NCBI GenBank assembly: GCA_030697645.1
Contig: JAUYPI010000002.1
Location: forward strand, 1-59,210
DNA: 59,210 nucleotides
Reading direction: 5' to 3'
Origin: a bacterium
GTDB lineage: Bacteria > Patescibacteriota > Minisyncoccia > Phycocordibacterales > VMGT01
The notes beneath the pieces were generated by a model. That model worked only from the letters and a program-made list of their open reading frames with translations. It made no database searches and was not told where the DNA came from. Positions 1 through 9,700 of the stretch are shown here, one piece after another (the first letter of the stretch is position 1; each line of letters begins with the position of its first letter). The translations under genes and the position numbers were made by a program.

Positions 1-23
1 CCGCTCTGGCTTTGCCAGAGCGG
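1..23. terminator. Perfect hairpin at window start
   Basis: A 10-bp perfect stem (CCGCTCTGGC / GCCAGAGCGG) with a 3-nt loop. There is no T-run to its right on the + strand and the left flank is outside the window, so its direction is unknown. It probably ends a gene lying off the left edge. Confidence 0.5.
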
Positions 24-77
24 CGCGTTTCCGTTCCCTAATTACCAGTTACTGATTGCTAGTCCCTCGTCACCGAG

Positions 78-113
78 TTATCCACACCCGTCGCAAAAAT
101 TGCGTGGTAGACT
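78..113 (+). promoter_or_regulatory. Candidate promoter with TTATCCACA motif
   Basis: TTATCCACA at 78-86 matches the DnaA-box consensus exactly. TAGACT at 108-113 is a plausible -10 box 10 bases before the ATG at 124, which would give an almost leaderless transcript. The same 9-mer precedes two other surface-protein promoters in this window (3771 and 6588). Confidence 0.4.
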
Positions 114-123
114 GCAGCTACGA

Positions 124-1665
124 ATGAAAAAAGTCCGCGCATATATCGTGTCGGTCTTTCTGCTCGCAATTCTAGTGCCGAGCATGGTTTCCGCACAAAC
201 GATTGCGGATCTACAAGCGCAGATCACTGCGCTGCTTGAGCAGGTGCAGAAGCTCCAGGTGCTGCTCGGGCAGCCGCAGAAGGCAGAGGGGTGGTGCCAT
301 ACCTTCAACACGAATCTCAGCATTGGCAGTGGTAGCGATGAGGTCGCGCATTTGATAGTCGCTCTCCGAAAAGAGAAATTCGACGTCGGCGACACTGACT
401 TCTATGACGAGACGATCGCATCCGCCGTCACGGGTTTTCAAGAAAAATACCGGAGTGAAATCCTCGCGCCAGCCGGACTAAAAAATGGCACCGGATACGT
501 CGGTGGGCGTACCAGAGCGAAACTGAACACGCTCTACAATTGTGGGGTTGCGGAGCGCGTGCCGGTACAAAAACCAGCGGTGTATCAGAGGCAATCTCCT
601 GTCTTTCAGCCGGAAGCAGCAGTGCAGGAAACTTCTCCGTCACAGCCGACGTCTCAATTTGGGTATCCGGCGCCGGAGGCAGTGCTGCTGCCCTCCGCAG
701 ATATTGCCGTGCAACAATCGCAGGGTTGGATCGCGCAGAAAATCACCTGTTTTTTTGAGGGGTCCGTTAGCCAACAGCTCTGCTCGACGGTCAATAAGGA
801 CGGCAAAAAATTCGTTCTGTTCGGTGCCGGCAACACCACGGCGGTCGGCACGGCCTTTGGCTTTCCCGGCGAAATGTTAACGTGGCAGAGCAGTTGCGGC
901 GGATTGACATACTCGACAGTCGGGCAGAGCGAGCAGGTTACTTTTAGCTGCGATACGGCAAAACCACAGCCATCCATTACGCTCCTCTCGCCGAACGGCG
1001 GAGAGCTCTGGCAGGCAGGCAAGTCGTATGTGGTGTCGTGGCGCAACAGCGGTTTTCACAAGTGGATCGGTGCGCATTTGAAGCGCGCAGGCCGTGGACC
1101 GATGCTCCTTAATGGAGAAGATTCACTGCCGATCGGCACGTTTAAGGATACGGATAATTTTATGTTCACCGTGCCGCGCGAGGTGCTGTCGGGCGATGAC
1201 TATCTCATCAAAATTATCAATTTTGATGATGTGTCACACGGCGTAGACGAGGCGGTTGATTTCAGCGATGCACCGTTCAGCATTTCAAACCCGTCGCCGA
1301 CGCAGCCCGGGGTTGCGTATCCGGCGGAAAAAGAGGTTATCGAAATTACCTGTGATAGAGCTTCCTGCAACAAAGAACCCTTCATCACGGGGATTGACGG
1401 ACCGACATCGCTTATGGTTGGTGAATCCGGCATATGGACAATAAAAGCATCTGACCCTGAAGGAGGGTGCCTCTACTATTACGTTATGGACTGGGGAGAT
1501 AAGAGCAATGGAGAAGAAATCTTAGGCATGACTAATGGAGTGTGTCTTCAGGGCGTGACATTCACACACACCTATATGCAAAGCGGATACTACAAGGTAC
1601 TCTTTCAAGTGAACGACCCCTCGGGCCGCATTACCCAAAGCGTGCAAGAAATAATCGTGAAATGA
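124..1665 (+). CDS. Secreted multidomain surface protein (PG-binding-like, PKD)
   Basis: The start at ATG 124 (MKKVRAYIVSV) gives a clear signal peptide ending near VSAQ, residues 1-25; an in-frame TTG at 100 would spoil it. A short coiled coil rich in Q and L follows (about 27-55). Next is a peptidoglycan-binding-like module (about 62-150, with FQEKY and GGRTRAKLN), a Pro/Gln linker and a Cys-containing region. A sandwich domain starting LLSPNGGELW (about 300-400) and a C-terminal PKD-like domain (about 425-513, with WGD and FTHTY) complete it. It is probably exported and bound to the cell wall. No catalytic motif is seen. The domain calls come from motif recognition only. Confidence 0.85.
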   Translation: MKKVRAYIVSVFLLAILVPSMVSAQTIADLQAQITALLEQVQKLQVLLGQPQKAEGWCHTFNTNLSIGSGSDEVAHLIVALRKEKFDVGDTDFYDETIASAVTGFQEKYRSEILAPAGLKNGTGYVGGRTRAKLNTLYNCGVAERVPVQKPAVYQRQSPVFQPEAAVQETSPSQPTSQFGYPAPEAVLLPSADIAVQQSQGWIAQKITCFFEGSVSQQLCSTVNKDGKKFVLFGAGNTTAVGTAFGFPGEMLTWQSSCGGLTYSTVGQSEQVTFSCDTAKPQPSITLLSPNGGELWQAGKSYVVSWRNSGFHKWIGAHLKRAGRGPMLLNGEDSLPIGTFKDTDNFMFTVPREVLSGDDYLIKIINFDDVSHGVDEAVDFSDAPFSISNPSPTQPGVAYPAEKEVIEITCDRASCNKEPFITGIDGPTSLMVGESGIWTIKASDPEGGCLYYYVMDWGDKSNGEEILGMTNGVCLQGVTFTHTYMQSGYYKVLFQVNDPSGRITQSVQEIIVK

Positions 1666-1667
1666 AC

Positions 1668-1692
1668 TACCTCGCAGCTCTGCTGCGAGGTA
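1668..1692 (+). terminator. Hairpin after surface protein gene
   Basis: Perfect 10-bp stem TACCTCGCAG / CTGCGAGGTA with a 5-nt loop, just after the stop at 1665. Only a weak T-stretch follows, so termination may be partial. Confidence 0.6.
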
Positions 1693-1713
1693 TTGTCCGA
1701 ATAAAAAAATTTC

Positions 1714-2316
1714 ATGAACAAAGACGTCGCCATTATCATCCTCGCCGTGCTTTTCCTCGCAAGCGTAGGGGGGCTTGTGTATTTTGCGCAAAAGGGGCCG
1801 GTGATTGTCGGCGGCGAGACCACGAAGGAGCTCTGCGGCGCGCTGCCGCTCTTTCGCGGGGCCATCGGCGGGGGCAGCGTTGCGCCGCAGACCATCGCGC
1901 GCGACATCTGCTACTTCGTGTTCGCGCACGAAAAGGGCGATAGCGCCATTTGCGCGAAGGTGAGTACCCCGGAATTTCAAGGCAACTGCTACTCTGCGCT
2001 CGCGGTCAAAACGGCGAACGCCGAGCTGTGCACGTCCGCATCCAATCCTCAAGCACGCGACGGCTGCTACAATGAAGTAGCGTATTCGCTCCGAAACCCT
2101 ACGCTCTGCGAGAGCATACAAACTCCTGACGCGCGGGACAACTGCCTCTCCAACTACGCAGGCCGTGTTCAAGACGCGAGTGTCTGTCCGAGCATAAAAA
2201 ACGAGCAGAGCCGCGATGGCTGCTATATAAATCAAGCATACCGAGACCCATCACTCTGCGAAAAAATTGTGGACGCGAACATGCGGCAGCAATGCAATAG
2301 CAATGTCGGTAGATGA
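1714..2316 (+). CDS. Membrane-anchored Cys-repeat protein
   Basis: A 200-residue protein with one N-terminal membrane helix (about 5-25). It then carries five to six tandem repeats of roughly 26 residues, each with the pattern C-x2-I/V-x5-7-RD-x-C-Y-x3-A-x-L. Two Cys per repeat suggest a disulfide-stabilised extracellular solenoid. The 3' end overlaps the start of the next gene by 14 bases, so the two are probably co-expressed. No function can be assigned; an extracytoplasmic binding or structural role is inferred from the anchor and cysteines. Confidence 0.75.
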   Translation: MNKDVAIIILAVLFLASVGGLVYFAQKGPVIVGGETTKELCGALPLFRGAIGGGSVAPQTIARDICYFVFAHEKGDSAICAKVSTPEFQGNCYSALAVKTANAELCTSASNPQARDGCYNEVAYSLRNPTLCESIQTPDARDNCLSNYAGRVQDASVCPSIKNEQSRDGCYINQAYRDPSLCEKIVDANMRQQCNSNVGR

Positions 2317-3271
2317 AATCAACTTGTCCGGTCTCGACCTCGCGCCGAACGCCGCAGAGCGGAGTAGCGACGGGACACCTATACACAAAACCACGATCAT
2401 CACTGTCGTGGCTCTTTTTGTGTTGGCCGCACTTGGCGGCGGCTATTTTTACTACCGCAGCATTTACCAACCGAGGGTGTATGTACAGACCATCGTGCCG
2501 CTCTACGAGAGCGCCGGTCTCCTCGGAAGTGAAGCTCCAGGAGAGCCAGCGCTCCAAGGCCCTTCCGGCCCGCTCGACTACACCGGCGCAGCAGAGGCAA
2601 TCGCCGCGCGAGCACGGAAATTGACTGCCGCTCGTGCGGAAATTGCCACTCTCGAGCCGCCGAATGCGAAACTCGCTGGCTTTCACGCCGCGCTCCTTGA
2701 TGTGCTTGACCGTGCCGCTGCTGCAAGCGCGGAGGCAGAAACCCATGCACGTTTTTTCGAGAAGCTCCTCAAGCTCAAAGAGGAGCTCGGCGCCATACAC
2801 GAGACCGTCTCGACGCCAGAGCAACAGCAGAGCATCCGCACCGTTGGAGGGCTCTCTGATGCCTGGGTGCCGCATTTCACCAAAGCCAAAACGGTCGGCG
2901 CGGACGCATTCAATGTAAAGATCCGCGCGTTAGGAAAAGATGACACACAGATCGCCGGGATCGTCACTCTCTGGGACGAGATCGTGGCGGATATTGACTT
3001 CTTCATCGAGCTCTTCGGCTCGCTCCGCCCCGAAACCCGCCTCGAAAACCTGCAAACTGTCCTTACTCCGGCGCAAAATTCACGGGGTGAAAAAAGCTTC
3101 GGACATTTTGAGGAACTTATCAGGCAGATTGACGCGCTTACCGCCGCGCTCAGTGCCACGGTAGTACTCGATCTTGGCGTCTCTCTCGGCGAGGACGACA
3201 TCGAGCTTAGCGAAAAAGCCTATCAGACGTACCGCGCGCTCGAGGATCTCAAGCGACGCTACCTACCCTGA
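2303..3271 (+). CDS. Single-pass membrane protein, helical exterior
   Basis: The start at ATG 2303 (MSVDEINLS) is preferred over an upstream GTG because it leaves only a 14-base overlap with the preceding gene. A cytoplasmic tail of about 30 residues is followed by one membrane helix (ITVVALFVLAALGGGYFYY). The rest, about 260 residues, is mostly Ala/Leu/Glu-rich helix, predicted outside the membrane. It lies in a co-directional run of envelope genes. No known family was recognised. Confidence 0.7.
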   Translation: MSVDEINLSGLDLAPNAAERSSDGTPIHKTTIITVVALFVLAALGGGYFYYRSIYQPRVYVQTIVPLYESAGLLGSEAPGEPALQGPSGPLDYTGAAEAIAARARKLTAARAEIATLEPPNAKLAGFHAALLDVLDRAAAASAEAETHARFFEKLLKLKEELGAIHETVSTPEQQQSIRTVGGLSDAWVPHFTKAKTVGADAFNVKIRALGKDDTQIAGIVTLWDEIVADIDFFIELFGSLRPETRLENLQTVLTPAQNSRGEKSFGHFEELIRQIDALTAALSATVVLDLGVSLGEDDIELSEKAYQTYRALEDLKRRYLP

Positions 3272-3278
3272 CCTTCCT

Positions 3279-3817
3279 ATGGATACCCTCCCATCACGTC
3301 TCATACGCCTTCATCAGGGGACGATGGGGCTTTTCTCCCTCGCGCTCCTCTACCAGCTCTTCCACTGGATAGAACATGTGGTACAGGTCTACCAGCACTG
3401 GCTCCGCGGGATGCCAGCAGCCCAGTCGCACGGCATTTTGTTCTTTCTCGATTTCGAGTGGAATCACTTCGTGTTCAATACCGGCTACTTTATCGCACTC
3501 CTCGTCGTGCTCATCCTGATCATAACCAAACGGCAGGTATTCGACATACGCGCCTCCGCCCTCTGGCTTCTCGGCATCGGCACTGCCATACAAGGATACC
3601 ACCAGATCGAGCACATAGTGAAAATATCCCAACACCTCGCGCGCGGATGTGAGCCGTGCCCGGGGATATCATCGGAAAAACCCTCGACGGGGTGTACCTT
3701 CATTTCACCCTGAACTCTCTCGTGCTCCTCCTGCCCTTGGCGGCGTTTCTCATCACTTTTGTCCCGCGCCTTATCCACAGGCCCCAAAATATCGCGCATG
3801 TTGCAGTGGTACAATAA
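3279..3817 (+). pseudogene. Multi-pass membrane protein with a frameshift
   Basis: Starts at ATG 3279 (MDTLPSRLIRLHQG). Residues 1-128 hold several hydrophobic helices and two His/Glu-rich segments (FHWIEHVVQVYQHW and YHQIEHIVKISQHL). The frame would end at 3713. From 3665 the next frame instead encodes DIIGKTLDGVYLHFTLNS and another hydrophobic helix, ending at 3817. One extra G in the G4 run at 3662-3665 would join the two frames seamlessly. It is either a real 1-base deletion or a consensus error in a homopolymer. The paired HxxEH-type motifs could bind metal or heme, but this is speculative. Confidence 0.7.
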
Positions 3818-3867
3818 AAGCGTCAAACTTTAATCACCCTCAAATGGCTTCACGCCAGCATTATTAA
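3771..3867 (+). promoter_or_regulatory. Promoter plus 7-codon leader, copy 1
   Basis: TTATCCACAGGC at 3771, a -10 box TACAAT at 3810-3815, and a mini-ORF ATGGCTTCACGCCAG.. at 3844-3867 encoding MASRQHY-stop. The arrangement is repeated at 6588-6683 with the same 34-base distance from -10 to ATG. The left part overlaps the end of the frameshifted gene. The gene downstream of this copy is decayed. Confidence 0.55.
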
Positions 3868-4120
3868 TTTTATAATTTTACTTCGTCTATTGCTGACGCC
3901 GCCACCTCCACCGCGAATCTGGATACTTCCACCGGCAATTTTGTTGGGTATTCTGTGGTTCCTGAAGTTTCCGTTATTTTCGTCGTGAATCCATAGTCAA
4001 AGAGGATCAGACGCAAAAATTACTCGAAAGCTCACACGCAATTTCACTGGCGATCCCTATTTTCAAAGTAGGTGCGAACGTACCGGTTCGCCAGTGCTTT
4101 TGGGTATGGTCCGTAGAAGT
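3868..4120 (+). other. Non-genic stretch with coding remnants
   Basis: No intact gene. One frame (about 3886-4000) reads like a protein (TSSIADAATSTANLDTS..) without a start codon and ends in a stop, as if a secreted-protein gene behind the leader cassette had lost its beginning. Another short open stretch precedes the next fragment. I regard the region as decayed sequence. Confidence 0.35.
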
Positions 4121-4342
4121 ATGAAGAAGAATATGTCTTTTTGTGTCACATCGTCCGCCGTTTTCTCGCTGTGTTTTGTAGTTCCCGGATTTTTGGTTTC
4201 GGCGGAAGACCACGATCCGTTTTCAGAAAATAACGTCGAGCTGCGTTCTCCGGGATTAACTCCTGATAGCTCGTTCTATTTTTTGGATACTCTCGGGGAA
4301 AAAATAAATAAGAATGAGCATCAACAAAAATATGATTCGTGA
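4121..4342 (+). pseudogene. Truncated DUF5667-like secreted protein
   Basis: ATG 4121 (MKKNMSFCVTS) begins a signal peptide ending near VSAED. It is followed by LRSPGLTPDSSFYFLDTLGEKI, the usual opening of DUF5667-type exported domains found in this phylum. After this the reading frame breaks off (..HQQKYDS) at 73 residues, whereas the domain normally continues as about 100 residues of Ala/Glu-rich helix. It is therefore a 5' fragment. Its end overlaps the next gene's start by 11 bases. Confidence 0.6.
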
Positions 4343-5404
4343 CAACAAAAATAAATTTTTAGCAGTAATTGCTATTTCTCTACTGATAGTAGGGGGGGAT
4401 CCGTCGCTCTTTTAGTACAGGCGCAAGCCCCGTGCGTTTCCTCCTTGAATATTCCTAACGACCCTCCATCCTATGGTCTTCTCGTGAGATCAAATCTTTC
4501 CTGTGCCACTTTTCAAATTAAGGGGCCTGTTGAATATTCGGGCGAAGGACTTTATTGGTCCAAGTTTGAGGCGCCACCAGGTATGTACACAATCACGTGG
4601 AGTTCCATTTCGGGCTATATCATGCCTCTATCCGAAACCAAAGAACTCAAAGAAGGCGGCGGGTTGCTCTTTCTTGGAAGTTATAACGAAGCAGGATATC
4701 CACAGGGGAAAGGAACGATCAAGGTTTATCTTCTTAACTCTTTTCCGCCTCCATACCCCGATTTTACCCTAAAAGGTCCTATGACTCTGACGGAAGAATT
4801 AAGTTCCAAGTGGGAAAGAGAGATGCCAGTCGGAACATATACTATAACCTATGAGGATTTGGATGATCACGGAGCACCTCCTCCCGAGACAAAAATACTT
4901 GAACGCAACGGCACCATTACTTTTGACGCGGCTTATGGTTCTCCCAAAGCCCACGTATTTACCATCGATTCCAAACCTTCTGGAGCAAAAGTGTATCTTG
5001 ACGGATCATTGCTCGGAAACGCACCAATAAAAGCAAAAATTTCGCTGGACAGCACAAAACATGCTATTCGCTGTTCGCTCCATGGATATGAAGACTATAA
5101 TTACTACGATTACAGAGCGCAGGAACCGGGTTCGACAACATATTCTATAGGCGCAAAGTGGACGTGCGCGATGGTTGCTCAAAAGGAACAGCCGAGGTCA
5201 TCTGCAACGAAATCTCCTACTCCGCCGTCTCTTAAAAGCGTGTCAGAGGTTAAATTGAAAAGTGAGTTGATGCCGCCGCCCCAACCAGAAATTAACGAGC
5301 AGCTCTCATCTCCTCAAGCCGATACGCTACAAACTCCTCCTCGAAAACCGCAGGGATTTTTCTCTCGCATCTGGAGAGCCATACTTTCTATTTTTGGAAA
5401 GTGA
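4332..5404 (+). pseudogene. PEGA-domain secreted protein, frameshifted in G7
   Basis: ATG 4332 opens a signal peptide (MIRDNKNKFLAVIAISLLIVGG) that hits a stop at 4413-4415. One frame back, the hydrophobic segment continues as SVALLVQAQA and runs on to 5404. The shift point is the G7 run at 4392-4398; eight Gs would restore one frame. The mature part has two related beta-rich units (both with PxGxYTITxx), then a PEGA domain (FTIDSKPSGAKVYLDG). It ends in a basic, aromatic tail (GFFSRIWRAILSIFGK) that may touch the membrane. Sequencing error, true decay or -1 slippage on the G run are all possible. Confidence 0.65.
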
Positions 5405-5458
5405 TTTGTTGTTACCAAACGTTTAGAAGCGATATTTATTACTCAATAAAGGTGAATT

Positions 5459-6256
5459 ATGACAAAAAAACTAATGGTGCTAGTCATGATCGTGGTGATT
5501 CTGGGTGGATTGGGATATGTTGTGCTGAACAATAAAGAAACGGAACAAGACCCAAAACTGCTTATTGGCCTTTGGAAAACGGAAAGTTCGATTTTCCCCG
5601 ATGGCGAATATTTGGAGATGAAAGAAACGGAGTTCTGTTCTGTTTGGCAAACTTTTCGAACAGACCCATATTTCCGCTGTTCAAAATATGCTCCCTATAT
5701 TGTTTCTGGCAATCGGGTTGGATTCCTTCAGCCACCTCAACCAAATACTAAATGGGAAGTGACCGGCAATACACTTACCCTGTGGTCAGGTGGTGACAAG
5801 GGCGAAAAGAAATTATATGAGCGTGTAGATCCGAACGTTGCCCCGGCACAGACATCATTTCCTGAAGAGTCAATTTTCACTAGAGACTCAGATGGAAATC
5901 TCATGGTAAAGCCGACGCCCCTTTCTCAATCGCCAGTTTCCAGCAAAGACTCAGAAAAACCCAAAATAGTTTCGTTTAAAGCCAGCTCTCAGTCGGTGAA
6001 GACTGGCGGTGAAATATCATTTATGTGCTCTGCTACTGATAATTCAGGCTCTGTTCAGATTGCATTTGATATTGCTGGACTTATTGAGGGCGGTACTGCA
6101 AACGCATTCGAAGGGGGACCGTTCCGATCAAGCGGCGATTCGCACTCTTATACATACAAGCCGGCATTTGCGGGGAATTACAAAGTAACTTGTCAAGTGT
6201 CAGACGAGGCGCAAAATAAAACAGAATCCTCTATCTTATTTTCTGTAACTCCTTAA
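5459..6256 (+). CDS. Anchored protein with lipocalin-like and Ig-like parts
   Basis: 265 residues starting at ATG 5459, preceded by AAAGGTGA about 7 bases upstream. An N-terminal membrane helix (VLVMIVVILGGLGYVVL) is followed by a compact beta domain (about 35-125, IGLWKTESSIFPDG..LYERVD) reminiscent of lipocalin-type folds. A Ser/Pro linker leads to an Ig/PKD-like domain (about 170-265). AT-richer than the flanking surface genes. Function unknown; an extracellular role is inferred. Confidence 0.7.
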   Translation: MTKKLMVLVMIVVILGGLGYVVLNNKETEQDPKLLIGLWKTESSIFPDGEYLEMKETEFCSVWQTFRTDPYFRCSKYAPYIVSGNRVGFLQPPQPNTKWEVTGNTLTLWSGGDKGEKKLYERVDPNVAPAQTSFPEESIFTRDSDGNLMVKPTPLSQSPVSSKDSEKPKIVSFKASSQSVKTGGEISFMCSATDNSGSVQIAFDIAGLIEGGTANAFEGGPFRSSGDSHSYTYKPAFAGNYKVTCQVSDEAQNKTESSILFSVTP

Positions 6257-6257
6257 T

Positions 6258-6554
6258 AATTTCAATACACTCGCGCAGCGCAACGACATCGGCATGCTCT
6301 GGGAAAATTATGTGTTCATCGAACGCCTAAAGAAGCAAGAATACCAAAGTATTTCGGCGAACAATTACTTTTGGCGCACCTACGACCAGCAGGAGATTGA
6401 CCATGTCGAAGAACGCGAGGGCGCGCTCTTCGGCTACGAATTTTCCTGGGGCGAGAGGACAAAAAAGAAGCCGCCCCGCGCGTGGCTCGAGACATACCCG
6501 AACGCAACCTACGAGGTGATCAACCGCGACAACTACCTCGACTTTATTGCGTAG
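6258..6554 (+). pseudogene. C-terminal fragment of a DUF4143 AAA ATPase
   Basis: The reading frame FNTLAQRNDIGMLWENYVFIERL, then NNYFWRTYDQQEIDHVEE and ETYPNATYEVINRDNYLDFI, matches the C-terminal end of the AAA+ ATPases that carry a DUF4143 domain. The ATPase part is missing: homology begins directly after the stop codon of the preceding gene (6254-6256). This is a recombination remnant. It supports the view that 3.3-6.6 kb is a deletion-prone patch. Confidence 0.7.
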
Positions 6555-6587
6555 GAGTTTGTTGTCGCACGGTCTCCATCGGTACTT

Positions 6588-6683
6588 TATCCACAGGCGC
6601 GAGGGTGGCGCACGGATTGTAGGAGTATAATAGCACTGTCGAACCTTATTCGCTCAAAAATGGCTTCACGCCAGTATTATTAG
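6588..6683 (+). promoter_or_regulatory. Promoter plus 7-codon leader, copy 2
   Basis: TTATCCACAGGC at 6588, -10 box TATAAT at 6626-6631, and the mini-ORF at 6660-6683 encoding MASRQYY-stop. This copy precedes the giant surface protein gene (ATG 6732). It matches copy 1 (3771-3867) in order, spacing and leader codons. A small GC-rich hairpin-capable stretch lies between the leader stop and the structural gene. Confidence 0.6.
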
Positions 6684-6731
6684 TTTTCATAATTTTTACT
6701 CTACCGCGCCCTACCGCGCGGCCGTATTTTT

Positions 6732-9700
6732 ATGCGTACCTTTTTTTGTGCACGCGCGCTCGCGAGCGCCATGATTATTGGCACCGTCATCTCTCCGATC
6801 GCGCCGCTCACTGCGCTCGCCGCGCACGTCGAGGATGATCCGTGGCACCGAGGCACCGCCGCGGGCGCGGAGCAGACGGCCTCTGCTCTCCTTGCGGTAA
6901 GCACCGCAAGCGGAAAAACGGAAACCGCTCCCTCCGGCATCAGCTCTGAGTGGAACTTTTCAGACGATGAAACAGAGCTCTACCACACCATACGTTTTCC
7001 CTTTGATCCGCCGCCTATATCCTTTCGCGTCTATTACAAGAAGCCCGGGGAGAGCGCCTTCACCCGCGTTGCGGAGTTTACGCTGCTCCCGACCTCCTGC
7101 GACACACAAGCGACCGTAAGCTCGTGGACCCTCCACAAACGCTGCAACGACTCCCGCTGGGAGATCAACTCCCCGCATCTTGCGCCATCCTCGTACACAG
7201 ACGGCGAATATCGCTTCTACCTCTCGTCAATCAACGGCTCGGGCAAGGAACACCCGTCGCAGGAGTTTAGCTTGACGTATCCGACAACACCACCGAGCGA
7301 GCAGGTGAGTCAAACGAGCGCGGCGAGCCTCCAGTCGCAGCTTGACGCCGCGAAGGCAAAGGTCAATGAGCTTGTAGAGAAGCTCCAAAAGAGCGCGACG
7401 ACGCCAAGCACGCCGACTCTCGCACCGGCTCCGTCACCGAGCTCGGCCGTGAGCACGCCTGCTCCGACGCCGACATCAGTAGTGCGGGAGGTCCCGACCA
7501 TCACCCGCAACCTCTCGCGCGGTGCCTCAGGGGAGGATGTGAAAAAACTCCAGAAATTCCTTGCTCAAGACAAGAGCGTCTATCCAGAAGGGCTTGCCAC
7601 GGGTTTTTATGGCGCGCTCACTGAGGCTGCGGTCAAACGCTTCCAGGAAAAGCACGGCGTTGAGGCGGCCGGCAGCATCGGGCCAAAAACGCGAGCGAAA
7701 CTCTCCGAGCTTGCGACGGGTCAGCCGGGCGCACAGGCAGTCGGACGGAGCGAGCGGCCGATGCCACTCAGCGCTGTCGCCATTGGAAAGACTGCGATAC
7801 GCGGCGCATCGGGTGAACATGTAAAAAAAGTTCAGGAATTTCTCGGAATGTTCCCAGAGATTTACCCGAACGGCCAGGCAACCGGCTACTTCGGCGAGCA
7901 GACGGAAAAAGCGGTGAAAAAATTCCAGGAGAAAGTTGGTCTCGCGCAAACGGGAGAAGTTGACGACAAGACAAAAGACACCCTCGATCGTCTCCTTGTT
8001 GCAGGAGAGAAGAAACAGCCGCCAAAAATTACTGACGTTACCCCGAGCTCCGGATCAGCCGGCATCACCGTTACCCTCTCCGGCCGCGGGTTTACCGACG
8101 AGGATAACGCCATCATGATGCGCGGGAAAATCGTGGCAACCGCCCTCAAAGCGTACGACAATAACTCCCAAATTGACTTTGTACTCACCTCGGACGCCCC
8201 ATGCGCTCCGGGCTCGAAGAAGCCGTGCCCGATAAAGGTGGTGAACGCAAACGGCATTTCAAACGCAAAGCCCTTCAAGCTCGAGTCGTTCGTCTACACC
8301 CCGCCGGGACTAGACACAAACACCCCTCCCGAGCCGGAGCCCGCACCGCTCCCGGAGCCGGAGCCCATACCTCCGCCCCTCTCAGACACCGGCGCGCCGA
8401 CTCGCTCAGACGGCTCTCCTTCGGGAGAGCTCGCGCACGGCACGAAGAGTGCGACGCTCTCGCTCACAACCGACGAAAACGCGACATGTAAGTATGCAAG
8501 CGTATCCGGTACGTCCTACTCTTCGATGACGCTCACGTTCTCGACGACCGGGAGCACGACGCACTCGACGAGCGTCTCCGGCCTTACGGACGGTACGTCA
8601 TACAATTACTATGCGCGCTGCTCGGACAGCGCCGGGAACGTCAATGCGGATGATTACGCGATTTCGTTCAGCGTGGCAACCCCGCCAAAGCCCGTTATCA
8701 CCATGCTCTCGCCGACGAAGGGCGTCGTCAGCACTGCTGTAACCATCACCGGCTCTGGCTTCACCACAACAGGCAACACGGTGAGCTTCGCTGGAACAGA
8801 CGCTGCTACCAATCTTCCTTCCACCGACGGCAAAACACTTACCTTCAGTGTTCCAACGGGAACCACATGCACGATCGGCTCGACCTGCGCCGTCGCGGTG
8901 CGGAATGTGAACGGCACGAGCAACGAGAGCGCGTTTCTCCTCACGCAAAATATCGCGCCCGTGCAGGTTGTCTTCCCGAATGGGAACGAAAATCTCGTCC
9001 AGGGGGTTGACTTTACCTTAAGCTGGACCGGCGGCACGGACCGGGTAGACATTGTGCTCGTTGAAGAAGGCGCGACTCAAGGCGCGGACCCCGGCGCATT
9101 CATCGTCGGTTGGATTGCGCACGCCCAAAGCCCCAACAGCACGGTCAACTGGAACGTAAAAACCGTCTGCAGCGATGACGGGAGCGTCTGCACCGATGTT
9201 ACGCCCGGGAAATACAAACTGATGGCGCTCTCGGAGGATGAACTCGGAGCACTGATGATCTGGGACGACGCAACCGAGAGTCCCGGCAACTGGGATCTCT
9301 CAAACAGCGCCTTCACGATAAGCCCGTCTGCAACGCTCACGGTTGTGGTCCCGAACGGCGGCGAGATCGGCTCGCAGAACTCGGCGTTCATCATCTGCTG
9401 GGCAACGATTGACCTCAAGAGTCAGGCCGTCAACATTCAACTGTTAAAGAACGGCGCGCTGTATCGGACAATCACCTCATATCGGCAAGCGTCTCCGAAC
9501 GGCGCGTTCATCACGAACTGGCTCATCCCGGGCGACGTACCGGAAGGCGCGGACTACCAGATTAAAATTTCAGACGCGGCCGTGCCGCAAGTGAGCGACA
9601 TGAGCGACAAGCCGTTCTCGATCACCGCCGCCACATCCGCGATTCGGGTCAATCAGCCAAACGGCAGCCCCTACAACTGGAGCGAAATTTGGTACTCCGG

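Noticed and set aside
1522-2235. Long minus-strand open frame opposite the Cys-repeat gene
   Set aside because: Antisense shadow: composition rich in Arg/Ala without domain logic, while the + strand gene has a membrane anchor and regular repeats.
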